Position numbers and translations under genes: made by a program. From positions 62,001 through 126,000 of the forward strand of contig CANFRV010000003.1 in the NCBI GenBank assembly GCA_947449575.1: a stretch of DNA of 64,000 bases, written 5' to 3'. The notes below the pieces were generated by a model that was not told the DNA's origin, did no database searches, and saw only the letters and a program-made list of their open reading frames with translations. Positions within the stretch are counted from its first letter, which is position 1, and every line of letters starts with the position of its first letter. Shown here in pieces: positions 17,793 to 27,838 of this stretch. The DNA comes from Flavobacteriales bacterium (GTDB lineage: Bacteria > Bacteroidota > Bacteroidia > Flavobacteriales_D > Crocinitomicaceae).

Positions 17793-18368
17793 ATGAGATT
17801 TATATGTATTAATTGTAGTTTAATTATATTGTTGACAAGTTTTAGCAATTGTGGTAGCAAGCATAAAAAAAACAGTAATGTCAAAAATAGCATTCAACCA
17901 AAAGAATTTGTGATTTCAGATAGCTTATGCAAAGGAACATATAAAGGCGTAGAGTTTGATTCAATAAATGGCGATATCGCTCATCAATATTCGAATGTGA
18001 TGAGTAAAATTGTAGGTGATCAATTAAAGAAATTATATAAGGAAAAAAAATATTCTAAAGTAGATTTTCGAAATATTCGAATGAGTACAAAGGGGATGAA
18101 TGATGGCGATAATTATGTTGTTTATGAGCTGGTAATTCCCTTTATACGTGTAAAAGAAAAGTGCGATGCTATGACTTCTTTCGATCACTCCGGCGGGTGG
18201 GGGCATGTTCCTGATATAGAGAAAAGAAAAGAAGGATTTTATTCAAGTGAGAAAAAAGTATTGGTGGGGAATATTTTAGAGATTAGTGATTTAAAAACAA
18301 CAAAGGAAGGACTTCAAGAATATTGGTTGCAGTGGAAACATGTTGATTATCAAAGTGAATGCGAATGA
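17793..18368 (+). CDS. Putative lipoprotein of unknown function
   Basis: 191 aa. The N-terminus MRFICINCSLIILLTSFSNC has a short basic start, a hydrophobic core and a Cys at residue 20 followed by GSKHKKN, so it looks like a lipoprotein signal with a non-ideal lipobox (Asn at -1). The mature part is hydrophilic and mixed alpha/beta with no domain that I recognise. It lies alone between two large T9SS genes with more than 200 bp on each side. Confidence 0.65.
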   Translation: MRFICINCSLIILLTSFSNCGSKHKKNSNVKNSIQPKEFVISDSLCKGTYKGVEFDSINGDIAHQYSNVMSKIVGDQLKKLYKEKKYSKVDFRNIRMSTKGMNDGDNYVVYELVIPFIRVKEKCDAMTSFDHSGGWGHVPDIEKRKEGFYSSEKKVLVGNILEISDLKTTKEGLQEYWLQWKHVDYQSECE

Positions 18369-18656
18369 TTTTTTCATGTTTTTAGTTTGCAATTTTAACT
18401 ATTTTTTCACGAAAGATTTATAGGTTAAAATGGGAAGGATTCTATAATTTTACAATCAAGTAAATCAGTAGTTAGAAAATATAGTGATTTTGAATGTAAA
18501 ATATTAATCGAACTGAGGTTCATAGTTCATCTATTGATTATTACATGTACTTTTTCCCCAATTTAGCATCGTGAATATGAATTATTTGAACTTTGAAAAA
18601 TAGTGAAGATCAGAAGGTATCCGAATGAATCTTGTCAATAATAAATTTTACACTAA

Positions 18657-21600
18657 ATGAAAAAAATCTATTTTATATTTTTTCTACTCTTTTTTAGTTC
18701 TTCTCTAAAAGCTCAAAAATGGCTTGAAAATTTACCTCAAAATAAAAGTGAGTCAGAATTGACTTTTTTTGATTACCAAAATGCATTTTATTCCTATTGG
18801 GAGCCTTTCAATGTTATTCACGGGTCCTATTTTGTTGATGGTGTGAAAAAAAAGGCGGTTGGTTGGAAACAATTTAAGCGTTGGGAGTATGAAATGAGAG
18901 GGAAAATAAATCCTTTAACAGGTGAGTTTCCAAAAAAAACAGCTGAACAAGTATACAAAGAATTCTATGAGACGCAATCTCAGATTAAATCAACGAGTGT
19001 AGCCAGTTGGAAACAGGTTGTGGGAGATAGCACTGTAGGCGGTTATGCTGGAATAGGAAGAGTAAACTCTGTTGCTTTTCATCCCACAAATTTAAATAGA
19101 TACTGGGTTGGTTCGGCAGGTGGCGGACTATGGGAAACAGATAATAATGGACTAACTTGGACCTGTTTAACAGATAATATTGGCTCATTATTAATTAGTG
19201 ATATTATTATTCCATCTGATTTTTCAACTTCCAATACTATTTATATCGCAACGGGTGATCGCGATGTATATTGGGAAAGCTATAGCACTGGAGTTCTCAA
19301 ATCTACGAATGGAGGAGTTACTTGGGATATAACTGGTTTGAGTTTTCTCCCGTCCGACAACAAAGTAATCAATAAATTGCTTTTGGATCCCTTTAACAAT
19401 GATATACTGCTTGCCAGCACATCTATGGGGCTTTTTAAGACAATGGATGGAGGGACAAACTGGTCAACACAATTAAGCTCCTTGAATTTTATTGATGTGG
19501 AAGCGAATCCAAGTGATTTTACAAATCTGTCTGCTTCAACAACCGATGGGAAAATATTTAATTCAGTAGATGGAGGATTAAGTTGGACAAATGTTTTTTC
19601 AAATGCTGATTGTCGAAGAATTGAATTGGCTGTTTCTCCCGATAATCCATCTTGGGTATATGCTGTTGCTGGTTCAACTGATTCAGGACTGCAAGGTGTT
19701 TATAAATCGGAAGATAGTGGATTGACTTTTTTACAGGTTTTTGATGGCTTAGTGACTAACATGTTAGGATGGGAAGCTGCGGGAAGTGATGTGGGTGGCC
19801 AAGCTTGGTACACCTTAACAATGGCAGTTTCTCCTTTAAATGCCAATACGGTTATAATTGGTGGAGTAAATTCTTGGAGATCTCTTGATGGCGGACTTAC
19901 TTGGTCGATCATTAATCATTGGTGGGGAGACGGAGTGGTTGCTGTTCATGCGGATAAGCATTTTCAAGTATTTCGACAAAATGGTGATTTATTTGAATGC
20001 AACGATGGTGGAATTTATCTTTCAACCAATAAAGGGACCACCTGGAAAGATAAGTCGAATGGATTAGTGATTGGTCAAATGTATAAATTGGGAGTCTCAG
20101 CAACTGAAAGAAATGAAACAATCACAGGGCTCCAAGATAATGGTACGAAACTTTTATCGGGTGGAAAATGGTCTGATGTCAAAGGAGGAGATGGAATGGA
20201 GTGTGTCATTGATTATACAAATATTGATATACAATATGGAACATACGTTGAAGGGCAAATTTCTAGAACGCTAGATCATTGGGTCAGCGAAGTGGAAATT
20301 CAACCTGGAGATGCGGGCAGTGGTTCTTGGGTGACACCTTATATTATGCATCCAACAGATCCTGAAATTTTATATGCAGGTTATTCAGATGTGTGGAAAA
20401 CAACTGATAGTGGTAATTCATGGGAGAAAATTTCCTCTTTTGGAATTTCTACTAAGATTACGTCTATGGCAATCGCTCCTTCAAATCCTAATTTCTTATA
20501 CGTGGCAATAGATAATAGAATTTGGAAAACAACAAATGGAGGTAGTTCTTGGACAATAGTAACAGGAACTTTACCAATTTCTTCCACTAATATTACTGCT
20601 ATTGCGGTAAAAAATGATGATGAAAATACACTTTGGGTCACATTAAGTGGTTTTAACTCTTATAAAGTTTTTCAATCTACTGTTGGTGGAACTGCTTGGG
20701 TTAATATTTCTGCAGGTTTACCTCCGCTTCCAGTGAATACGATTGTGCAAAACAAACAGTCGCTCGACGAAGTTCATTTATTTGTGGGAACTGATTTTGG
20801 CGTTTTCTTTAAAAAAGGAACAAATGATTGGGTCCCTTTTAATACTAATTTACCTAATGTAAAAGTAAGTGAACTTGAAATATATTATGCGGCATTTGTA
20901 GATAGTAGTTTATTAAGAGCAGCAACGTATGGAAGAGGTTTGTGGGAAACGCCCATCTTAATTTCTGATTCCCCAATGGCAGGAATTGCCGATTCATATT
21001 CGCATTGCATTGGAAATTCAAACGATTTAACATTGGTAAATTATGCCGGTACAATTCAATGGCAACAATCATCTACTGGAATCTCAGATTGGAATAATGT
21101 GACAACTGGGCTTGGAGAGAATACGTGTGTTTATACTGTAAATGGTTTAATAACAACAACTTATTTCAGAGCTGAAGTATCAATGATTGGTTTGCCCCCG
21201 ATCTATTCTAATGTTGTCGGATTGTACTTGTTGCCTGTAGTTACGATGTCATCAATTCCGAAATTATGCTCAACAGATTCTGCTTTTATTTTGACTGAAG
21301 GTTTGCCAATAGGCGGCGTGTATTCAGGAGAGGGAGTGGCTGGCGATAAATTCGACCCTTCGATAGTTCAATTGGGTTCATCAATTGTCACGTATACTTT
21401 TTCTAGTTCAAGCGAATGTTCGTCTTCTGTTTATCGCAGTGTTTTAGTAGAAGATTGCAATTCAACCAAGGTTTTTGAAGGATTAAATTATCTTATTTAC
21501 CCCAATCCAGCAAAAGGATTCGTTAAGATTTTCTATAATAACAAAGAATTTGTCTCTTTTCGATTAATTGACGCTGCAGGAAAGTTGGTTTTGACCCAAG

Positions 21601-21722
21601 ATCTCTCATCTTCTGAAACAGAAAAAAATATTGATGTCAGTAAATACGCAAATGGAATTTATACGATTCAATTAATTTCACTTGTTAAGAATATTGATCT
21701 TCAATTAGTGATTTCAAATTAA
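18657..21722 (+). CDS. T9SS-exported Asp-box beta-propeller protein
   Basis: 1021 aa. Signal peptide at 1-19 (ends SSLKAQ). The main body, about 110-770, consists of sortilin/VPS10-like or glycosyl hydrolase-like propeller blades with repeated Asp-box motifs such as STNGGVTWD, TMDGGTNWS, SVDGGLSWT, SLDGGLTWS, TTNGGSSWT. A C-terminal Ig-like segment resembles the end of the M43 protein (both contain a GGxYSGxGV unit). The last ~75 residues are a T9SS type A sorting domain (LIYPNPAKGFV, AAGKLVLTQDL, GIYTIQL). Catalytic residues of sialidases are not obvious, so binding of polymer or surface structure is more likely than hydrolysis; this is inference. Confidence 0.9.
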   Translation: MKKIYFIFFLLFFSSSLKAQKWLENLPQNKSESELTFFDYQNAFYSYWEPFNVIHGSYFVDGVKKKAVGWKQFKRWEYEMRGKINPLTGEFPKKTAEQVYKEFYETQSQIKSTSVASWKQVVGDSTVGGYAGIGRVNSVAFHPTNLNRYWVGSAGGGLWETDNNGLTWTCLTDNIGSLLISDIIIPSDFSTSNTIYIATGDRDVYWESYSTGVLKSTNGGVTWDITGLSFLPSDNKVINKLLLDPFNNDILLASTSMGLFKTMDGGTNWSTQLSSLNFIDVEANPSDFTNLSASTTDGKIFNSVDGGLSWTNVFSNADCRRIELAVSPDNPSWVYAVAGSTDSGLQGVYKSEDSGLTFLQVFDGLVTNMLGWEAAGSDVGGQAWYTLTMAVSPLNANTVIIGGVNSWRSLDGGLTWSIINHWWGDGVVAVHADKHFQVFRQNGDLFECNDGGIYLSTNKGTTWKDKSNGLVIGQMYKLGVSATERNETITGLQDNGTKLLSGGKWSDVKGGDGMECVIDYTNIDIQYGTYVEGQISRTLDHWVSEVEIQPGDAGSGSWVTPYIMHPTDPEILYAGYSDVWKTTDSGNSWEKISSFGISTKITSMAIAPSNPNFLYVAIDNRIWKTTNGGSSWTIVTGTLPISSTNITAIAVKNDDENTLWVTLSGFNSYKVFQSTVGGTAWVNISAGLPPLPVNTIVQNKQSLDEVHLFVGTDFGVFFKKGTNDWVPFNTNLPNVKVSELEIYYAAFVDSSLLRAATYGRGLWETPILISDSPMAGIADSYSHCIGNSNDLTLVNYAGTIQWQQSSTGISDWNNVTTGLGENTCVYTVNGLITTTYFRAEVSMIGLPPIYSNVVGLYLLPVVTMSSIPKLCSTDSAFILTEGLPIGGVYSGEGVAGDKFDPSIVQLGSSIVTYTFSSSSECSSSVYRSVLVEDCNSTKVFEGLNYLIYPNPAKGFVKIFYNNKEFVSFRLIDAAGKLVLTQDLSSSETEKNIDVSKYANGIYTIQLISLVKNIDLQLVISN

Positions 21723-21763
21723 GGTTCTTTTCGTAAATGCGGTAGTTTGTTCGGCTTTAAAAA

Positions 21764-22675
21764 TCACTTCGTTTCCAAAAATAGATTTTTTAATGCGTCC
21801 GATAAATTTTCATAATCAAAAGTAAAACCATAATCTATTATTTTAGCAGGGGAAACTTGACTTCCTTCTAGAAGAATTAATGACATTTCTCCAAACAATA
21901 ATTTTAGAATAAACGTTGGGATCTTTGGTAAGAATAAGGTTTTATGAAGTGTTTTAGCAATTTCTTTTGTTAACTCTAAGTTAGTAATTTGATGAGGGGA
22001 AACAGCATTGATTGGCCCAGTGCACTTTTCTTCTTCAAGTATGAATTTATACATTTTAACCAAATCATGAATATGAATCCATGGTGCATATTGATTACCA
22101 GTCCCCAACGCTGCTCCTACACCATATTTTATTGGGTTACTTATCTTCTTTAAGGCGCCTTCATTTTTTGAAAAAATAATCCCAGTTCTTACAATGACGA
22201 CTCTTTTTGCTATGTCATTTAATAAAAAAGAATTTGCCGAATTCTCCCATTTAAGACAAACTTCACTCAGAAAATCGCTTCCATTAGGACTTTCTTCCGT
22301 GAAAATTTCAGATGTCGTTTTTGTACCATAAAACCCTGTAGCGGAAGCTGAAATAAAGGTTTCAATCTTAATTTGATGTTTTTGAAGCTCTTTTAAAAGT
22401 AGCTCAGAACTTTCAACGCGACTTGATAAAATGAGCCTTTTAGTTTCTTTACTCCACCTGTTACTTGCAATTGAAGTACCCGCAAGATGAATAATTGTAT
22501 GAACTCCAACTAGTGCTTCTGGATCAATAAAACCTTTATCTATGTCCCATAAATATTCGTTTTCCTTTGTTTTTTTTCGAGTTAAAAAACGAACGGAGTA
22601 TTCATTCTTAAGAAATGATCCTAATTGTTTGGCCAGCATTCCATTTGCGCCCGTTACTAAAATAACTTTTTTCAT
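21764..22675 (-). CDS. TIGR01777 family NAD-dependent epimerase-like protein
   Basis: 303 aa. A Rossmann fold begins at once: VILVTGANGMLAKQLGSFL (GxxGxxA type). It is followed by LAGTSIASNRWSKETKRLIL and SSRVESSELLL, and a C-terminal DUF1731-like tail. This is the YfcH/SulA-like branch of extended short-chain dehydrogenases; the substrate is unknown. Its ATG overlaps the stop codon of the upstream 64-aa gene by 4 nt (ATGA), suggesting translational coupling. Confidence 0.9.
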   Translation of the reverse strand: MKKVILVTGANGMLAKQLGSFLKNEYSVRFLTRKKTKENEYLWDIDKGFIDPEALVGVHTIIHLAGTSIASNRWSKETKRLILSSRVESSELLLKELQKHQIKIETFISASATGFYGTKTTSEIFTEESPNGSDFLSEVCLKWENSANSFLLNDIAKRVVIVRTGIIFSKNEGALKKISNPIKYGVGAALGTGNQYAPWIHIHDLVKMYKFILEEEKCTGPINAVSPHQITNLELTKEIAKTLHKTLFLPKIPTFILKLLFGEMSLILLEGSQVSPAKIIDYGFTFDYENLSDALKNLFLETK

Positions 22676-22866
22676 TTCTTAACAATATTATTTAAAAGCT
22701 CTTCATATTCTTGAAAACGATGTTCTCTAATTGGCTTGATGTTTGGCTCAGTGGAGAAATACAATAATAAGCAGGGACTGATTGAATTGTATTTATGTAC
22801 AAATTCATAACGAGTCAGTTCATTATTTTTGATCCGCTGTTTTATCTTATTGTGATAAGGGTACAT
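22672..22866 (-). CDS. Small conserved-looking protein coupled to the epimerase gene
   Basis: 64 aa starting MYPYHNKIKQRIKNNEL and containing CLLLYFSTEPNIKPIREHRF. The sequence is charged, lacks a membrane segment and looks structured, and I have the impression of a widespread small family with the same PIREHR motif, but I cannot name a function. The 4-nt ATGA overlap with the next gene and sensible composition support it as real despite its size. Confidence 0.7.
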   Translation of the reverse strand: MYPYHNKIKQRIKNNELTRYEFVHKYNSISPCLLLYFSTEPNIKPIREHRFQEYEELLNNIVKK

Positions 22867-22924
22867 GAATTGTTTTAGATAAAAACGTGTGTGAAAAATC
22901 TTGAAAGTTAATTATTATAGTATC

Positions 22925-23347
22925 TCAAGCATTTTCAAGTTTTGCAATATCAAATTTAGTCATTTGCATAAAAGCATACATTACTTTTGGCGCTTTTTCA
23001 GGATCATTCATTAATTTCCCTAAAATGGAAGGAACGATTTGCCATGAAATCCCGAATTTATCTTCCAGCCAACCGCATTTATTATAGGACCCATCCTGTC
23101 CAAGTTTTTCCCAATAATGGTCTATTTCTTCTTGTGTGTCGCAAGTGACTACATACGAGTTTCCGCGAGAAAATGTAAAGTGAGGATCCCCATTCAATGC
23201 CATAAATTTAGTTTCATTGATCTCGAAAATAACGGAATAGGGATTTTCTGAAATTATTTTTGAATTTTTGAAAATTGAACAATAATACACCGCTGCAGAT
23301 TTGGCTTGATTATCAAACCATAAACAAGGAAAAATTTTATGTGTCAT
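22925..23347 (-). CDS. VOC superfamily (PhnB-like) protein
   Basis: 140 aa. The pattern KIFPCLWFDNQAKSAAVYYC, then FMALNGDPHFTFS, VTCDTQEEIDHYWEKL, and the terminal WQIVPSILGKLMND matches the PhnB/3-demethylubiquinone methyltransferase-like group of vicinal oxygen chelate proteins. The metal-ligand set of true glyoxalases is not complete, as usual in this group, and the substrate is not known. It is a stand-alone gene between the small coupled pair and tspO. Confidence 0.88.
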   Translation of the reverse strand: MTHKIFPCLWFDNQAKSAAVYYCSIFKNSKIISENPYSVIFEINETKFMALNGDPHFTFSRGNSYVVTCDTQEEIDHYWEKLGQDGSYNKCGWLEDKFGISWQIVPSILGKLMNDPEKAPKVMYAFMQMTKFDIAKLENA

Positions 23348-23387
23348 TTAATTATTTTTTTCTAGGTAAACTTTTTTCTATTTCACA

Positions 23388-23846
23388 TCAATTTTTTAAT
23401 AAGATATACCAGTTGAGAGAAGTGGCAATGATCAACCAAACAAAATAGGGAAGAATGAATAAGGAAATAAATTTAACTTCCTTCCAGTAAAACATCAGAA
23501 TGAACCCAATTAGGAACGTCAATAAAAGAATAACTGCTAGGCCTAATAACATGTTTTGGTAATAAAAGAAGATTGGATTCCATCCCACATTCAGCATCCA
23601 TTGTAAAGTAAATAAACCAATCAGAATTTTTTTATTCTCAATTTTTGGCCAAGCAGTTGCTAAATAGATGCTAAAAAAAATCATAATGGATGTCCATGCT
23701 GCTCCAAACACCCAACCTGGCGGCGTCCAAGGGGCCTTCTGAATGTTGTCGTACCAACTCGAAGAAACACCTGCACTTGTGAATATACCTCCAACTGCAA
23801 GTGCACCGAAATTGATAACTAAGAATAGTATGAGTCTATAAACCAT
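23388..23846 (-). CDS. TspO/MBR family membrane protein
   Basis: 152 aa with five hydrophobic helices. WTPPGWVFGAAWTSIMIFFS (the W-x-PPGWVF-x-WT signature) and WNPIFF in helix 3 are hallmarks of tryptophan-rich sensory protein/peripheral benzodiazepine receptor homologues. These inner-membrane proteins bind porphyrins and other tetrapyrroles and have been linked to oxidative stress and pigment regulation. No tetrapyrrole genes are adjacent, so the role here stays open. Confidence 0.93.
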   Translation of the reverse strand: MVYRLILFLVINFGALAVGGIFTSAGVSSSWYDNIQKAPWTPPGWVFGAAWTSIMIFFSIYLATAWPKIENKKILIGLFTLQWMLNVGWNPIFFYYQNMLLGLAVILLLTFLIGFILMFYWKEVKFISLFILPYFVWLIIATSLNWYILLKN

Positions 23847-23998
23847 TGTATTTTATTTTTAATTGTACTTGTATGACTCTGTTATTTCTGTGTTCCACTT
23901 TTTTTAATGACGTAAATGACTTCATTTCAAATTAAAATAGTAGACCTAAAAATACTCTTTTTGGATGGATTTAATCCTCTTTCCTAAAATTTATTATG

Positions 23999-24020
23999 AA
24001 CCTCAGATTCTGTGTTAATA
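23999..24020 (+). repeat. Copy 1 of an intergenic 22-bp element
   Basis: AACCTCAGATTCTG then TGTTAATA; matches 38953-38974 at 21 of 22 positions. A similar GTTGTTGATCAAT follows at 24025, compared with GTTATTGATCTAT after copy 2, suggesting that the conserved stretch is longer than the core but has indels. Confidence 0.5.
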
Positions 24021-24223
24021 AGTCGTTGTTGATCAATATCCTATATTTATACTTCATATGATAAACGTTGAAATAAGATGTATAAATGGTCTCTTTTTTT
24101 TCGGAACATGCTTTTAAACCTAAATTTCGAGGAATATTTTGGAATCAGATTGTCATTCTATGTGGATAAAATAACCGTCTATCTTGCCCAGGAAATACAA
24201 GTTTCACTTCAATCGGTTCTAGT

Positions 24224-24255
24224 CTTGTGTCTATAGAAAGAATAACGTATCTTTG
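24224..24255 (+). promoter_or_regulatory. Putative promoter of the ABC-F gene
   Basis: CTTG at 24224-24227 and TATCTTTG at 24248-24255, separated by 20 nt, fit the Bacteroidota -33/-7 pattern. The -7 box ends 22 nt before the ATG. Confidence 0.6.
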
Positions 24256-24271
24256 CGCTAAATTTCAGTAA

Positions 24272-25900
<1,629 letters not shown>

Positions 25901-25926
25901 TCTAGTTTATAAATAAATACTTCATA

Positions 25927-25967
25927 AAAGCTCAAATTTTTTAATTAAGATTTGAGCTTTTTTTATG
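25927..25967 (+). terminator. Terminator after the ABC-F gene
   Basis: Perfect 11-bp stem AAAGCTCAAAT (25927-25937) with ATTTGAGCTTT (25950-25960), 12-nt loop, then a T-run. It lies 27 nt after the stop. Confidence 0.88.
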
Positions 25968-26052
25968 CCAAGCTTTTAAATCAATTTTACAAGGTTAATC
26001 AATTTGAATGTCATGTAAAAACTGTAAATTCGCATTCAAATAATAGGTAGAA

Positions 26053-27762
26053 ATGGTAAAATATTCTTTTTCTTGTGATAATCCTTCACAGCAATATGTT
26101 TCAATTAAAGCTACTTTTCCAGTCGCAAAGAATAAGACAATCATTCGTATTCCAAGTTGGAGACCTGGACGGTATGAATTAGGGAATTTTGCTAAAAACG
26201 TGAAGGGTTTCAAGATTTTTGATCAGGATAATAAAAAAGTAATTTTTAGAAAGCTAAGCAAGGATTCTTGGGAAATTGATACAGAAGGAAAAACGAATAT
26301 ACAGATTAGTTATCAGTATTTTGCCTTTGATTTAAATGCTGGATCCACGTATTTAAATTCAGAACAATTATATGTAAACCCCGTAAATTGCTGTGTCTTC
26401 TCAGAGGATACTTTTCAGGACGCAATAGAAGTGCAGTTGGACATTCCATCGGATTGGAAAATTGCGTGTGCATTGAAGAAAAATGGAAATAGCTTGACAG
26501 CTGCTAATTTTGATGAATTGGCAGATTCACCATTTATCTGTTCTGCTGCTTTGCAATATAATCAATACGAAGTAGGAGGGACAATTTTTCATGTATGGCT
26601 TAATGGGGAAGTAAAACCAGATTGGAAACGATTGGTGAAGGATTTTAAGGCGTTTACAAAAAAACAAATCGAAAAATTTATGGAATTTCCCGTTCCTGAA
26701 TACCATTTCTTAATTCACGTTTTACCGTATAAAGCATATCATGGTGTTGAACATCAACGCTCTACAGTTATTACGATTGGTCCAAGTTATGATGTTTTCG
26801 ATACTTTATACAAAGAGCTTTTAGGTGTTTCCTCACACGAATTATATCATACGTGGAATGTGAAAGCTATCCGTCCTATTGAGATGTTTCCATACGATTT
26901 CACCAAAGAAAATTATTCTGAATTAGGATATATTTGTGAGGGAGTGACGACCTATATGGGAGATTTGTTTTTATATAAAAGTGGTGTTTTCAATTTGAAT
27001 CAGTATCTTTTAGAAATGAATAAGCAGCTGCAAAAACATTTTGATAATCATGGGCGCTTTAATTATTCTGTCGCAGAATCGTCTTTTGATACATGGTTGG
27101 ACGGATACGTTCCCGGTGCTCCAGCAAGAAAAGTTTCTATTTATACGGAAGGTTGTTTATTGGCTTTTGTGACGGATGTAATGGTACTCAAAGCTACAGA
27201 AAATCAATTTGGCCTAGACACAGTGATGAAACGCTTATATTTTGATTTTTATTTAAAAGGGAAAGGAGTTTCTGAGCAGGACTATAAGGATGTGTTAGAA
27301 AATGTAGCTGGTATTTCTTTTGATGCATTTTTTGAAGATTTCATTCACGGAAACAGTCCTTATGAATCCATTCTAACCGATGCTTTTGACTATATTGGTC
27401 TACAGTTAAATCATGAACCATCTTCTATTTATTCTCACGGTCGTCTCGGATTTAAAGCTCTGCCAAATGGAACCAATTTTGTGGTGAAACTAATTTATCC
27501 AGGAAGCCCAGCTAATTTGGGTGGATTGATGTTGGAAGATGAAATTATAGCAGTAAATGGTTATTCATGTCTAGGTGAGTTAGATAAATGGTTGAAATAT
27601 TTTGACAATGACTTAAAGCATTTAACTATTTTGAGATCAGGGAAAATTATTGAAAAAACACTTCCTGAAGTTGATCGTAATTTTTATATGGAATATTCGG
27701 TTGCTCCTGTTGATAAATTGAACACACCGCAGATAAATGCATTTGATTCCTGGAGAAAATGA
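26053..27762 (+). CDS. M61 family metallopeptidase (glycyl aminopeptidase-like)
   Basis: 569 aa. The zinc motif is HELYH at 262-266 (SSHELYHTWNVKAIRP), followed about 20-30 residues on by the Glu-rich YICEGVTTYMGDL helix that supplies the third ligand. The N-terminal domain is beta-rich (M61_N), and a C-terminal PDZ domain at about 455-540 contains GSPANLGGLMLEDEIIAVNG. No signal peptide is visible, so it would be cytosolic, unlike many homologues. M61 enzymes release N-terminal Gly and Ala. The gene is convergent with a TonB-dependent receptor. Confidence 0.93.
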   Translation: MVKYSFSCDNPSQQYVSIKATFPVAKNKTIIRIPSWRPGRYELGNFAKNVKGFKIFDQDNKKVIFRKLSKDSWEIDTEGKTNIQISYQYFAFDLNAGSTYLNSEQLYVNPVNCCVFSEDTFQDAIEVQLDIPSDWKIACALKKNGNSLTAANFDELADSPFICSAALQYNQYEVGGTIFHVWLNGEVKPDWKRLVKDFKAFTKKQIEKFMEFPVPEYHFLIHVLPYKAYHGVEHQRSTVITIGPSYDVFDTLYKELLGVSSHELYHTWNVKAIRPIEMFPYDFTKENYSELGYICEGVTTYMGDLFLYKSGVFNLNQYLLEMNKQLQKHFDNHGRFNYSVAESSFDTWLDGYVPGAPARKVSIYTEGCLLAFVTDVMVLKATENQFGLDTVMKRLYFDFYLKGKGVSEQDYKDVLENVAGISFDAFFEDFIHGNSPYESILTDAFDYIGLQLNHEPSSIYSHGRLGFKALPNGTNFVVKLIYPGSPANLGGLMLEDEIIAVNGYSCLGELDKWLKYFDNDLKHLTILRSGKIIEKTLPEVDRNFYMEYSVAPVDKLNTPQINAFDSWRK

Positions 27763-27794
27763 CACTGATTTTTTAAGTGTTTCGAACTCCTATT

Positions 27795-27827
27795 TTCTCT
27801 TGCTTATTTTTTAAATAAACAAGAGAA
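27795..27827. terminator. Hairpin between convergent M61 and TonB-receptor genes
   Basis: TTCTCTTG (27795-27802) pairs with CAAGAGAA (27820-27827), and the inner TTATTT/AAATAA extends the stem after one mismatch. It lies between two convergent stops and could end transcription in both directions, although neither strand has a long T-run. Confidence 0.5.
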
Positions 27828-27838
27828 TTTAGTACAAC

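Noticed and set aside
24161-24169. Perfect DnaA-box consensus TGTGGATAA as sign of an origin
   Set aside because: A single 9-mer is expected about once per 130 kb of double-stranded sequence by chance, there is no cluster of boxes, and no dnaA or gyrase gene is near.
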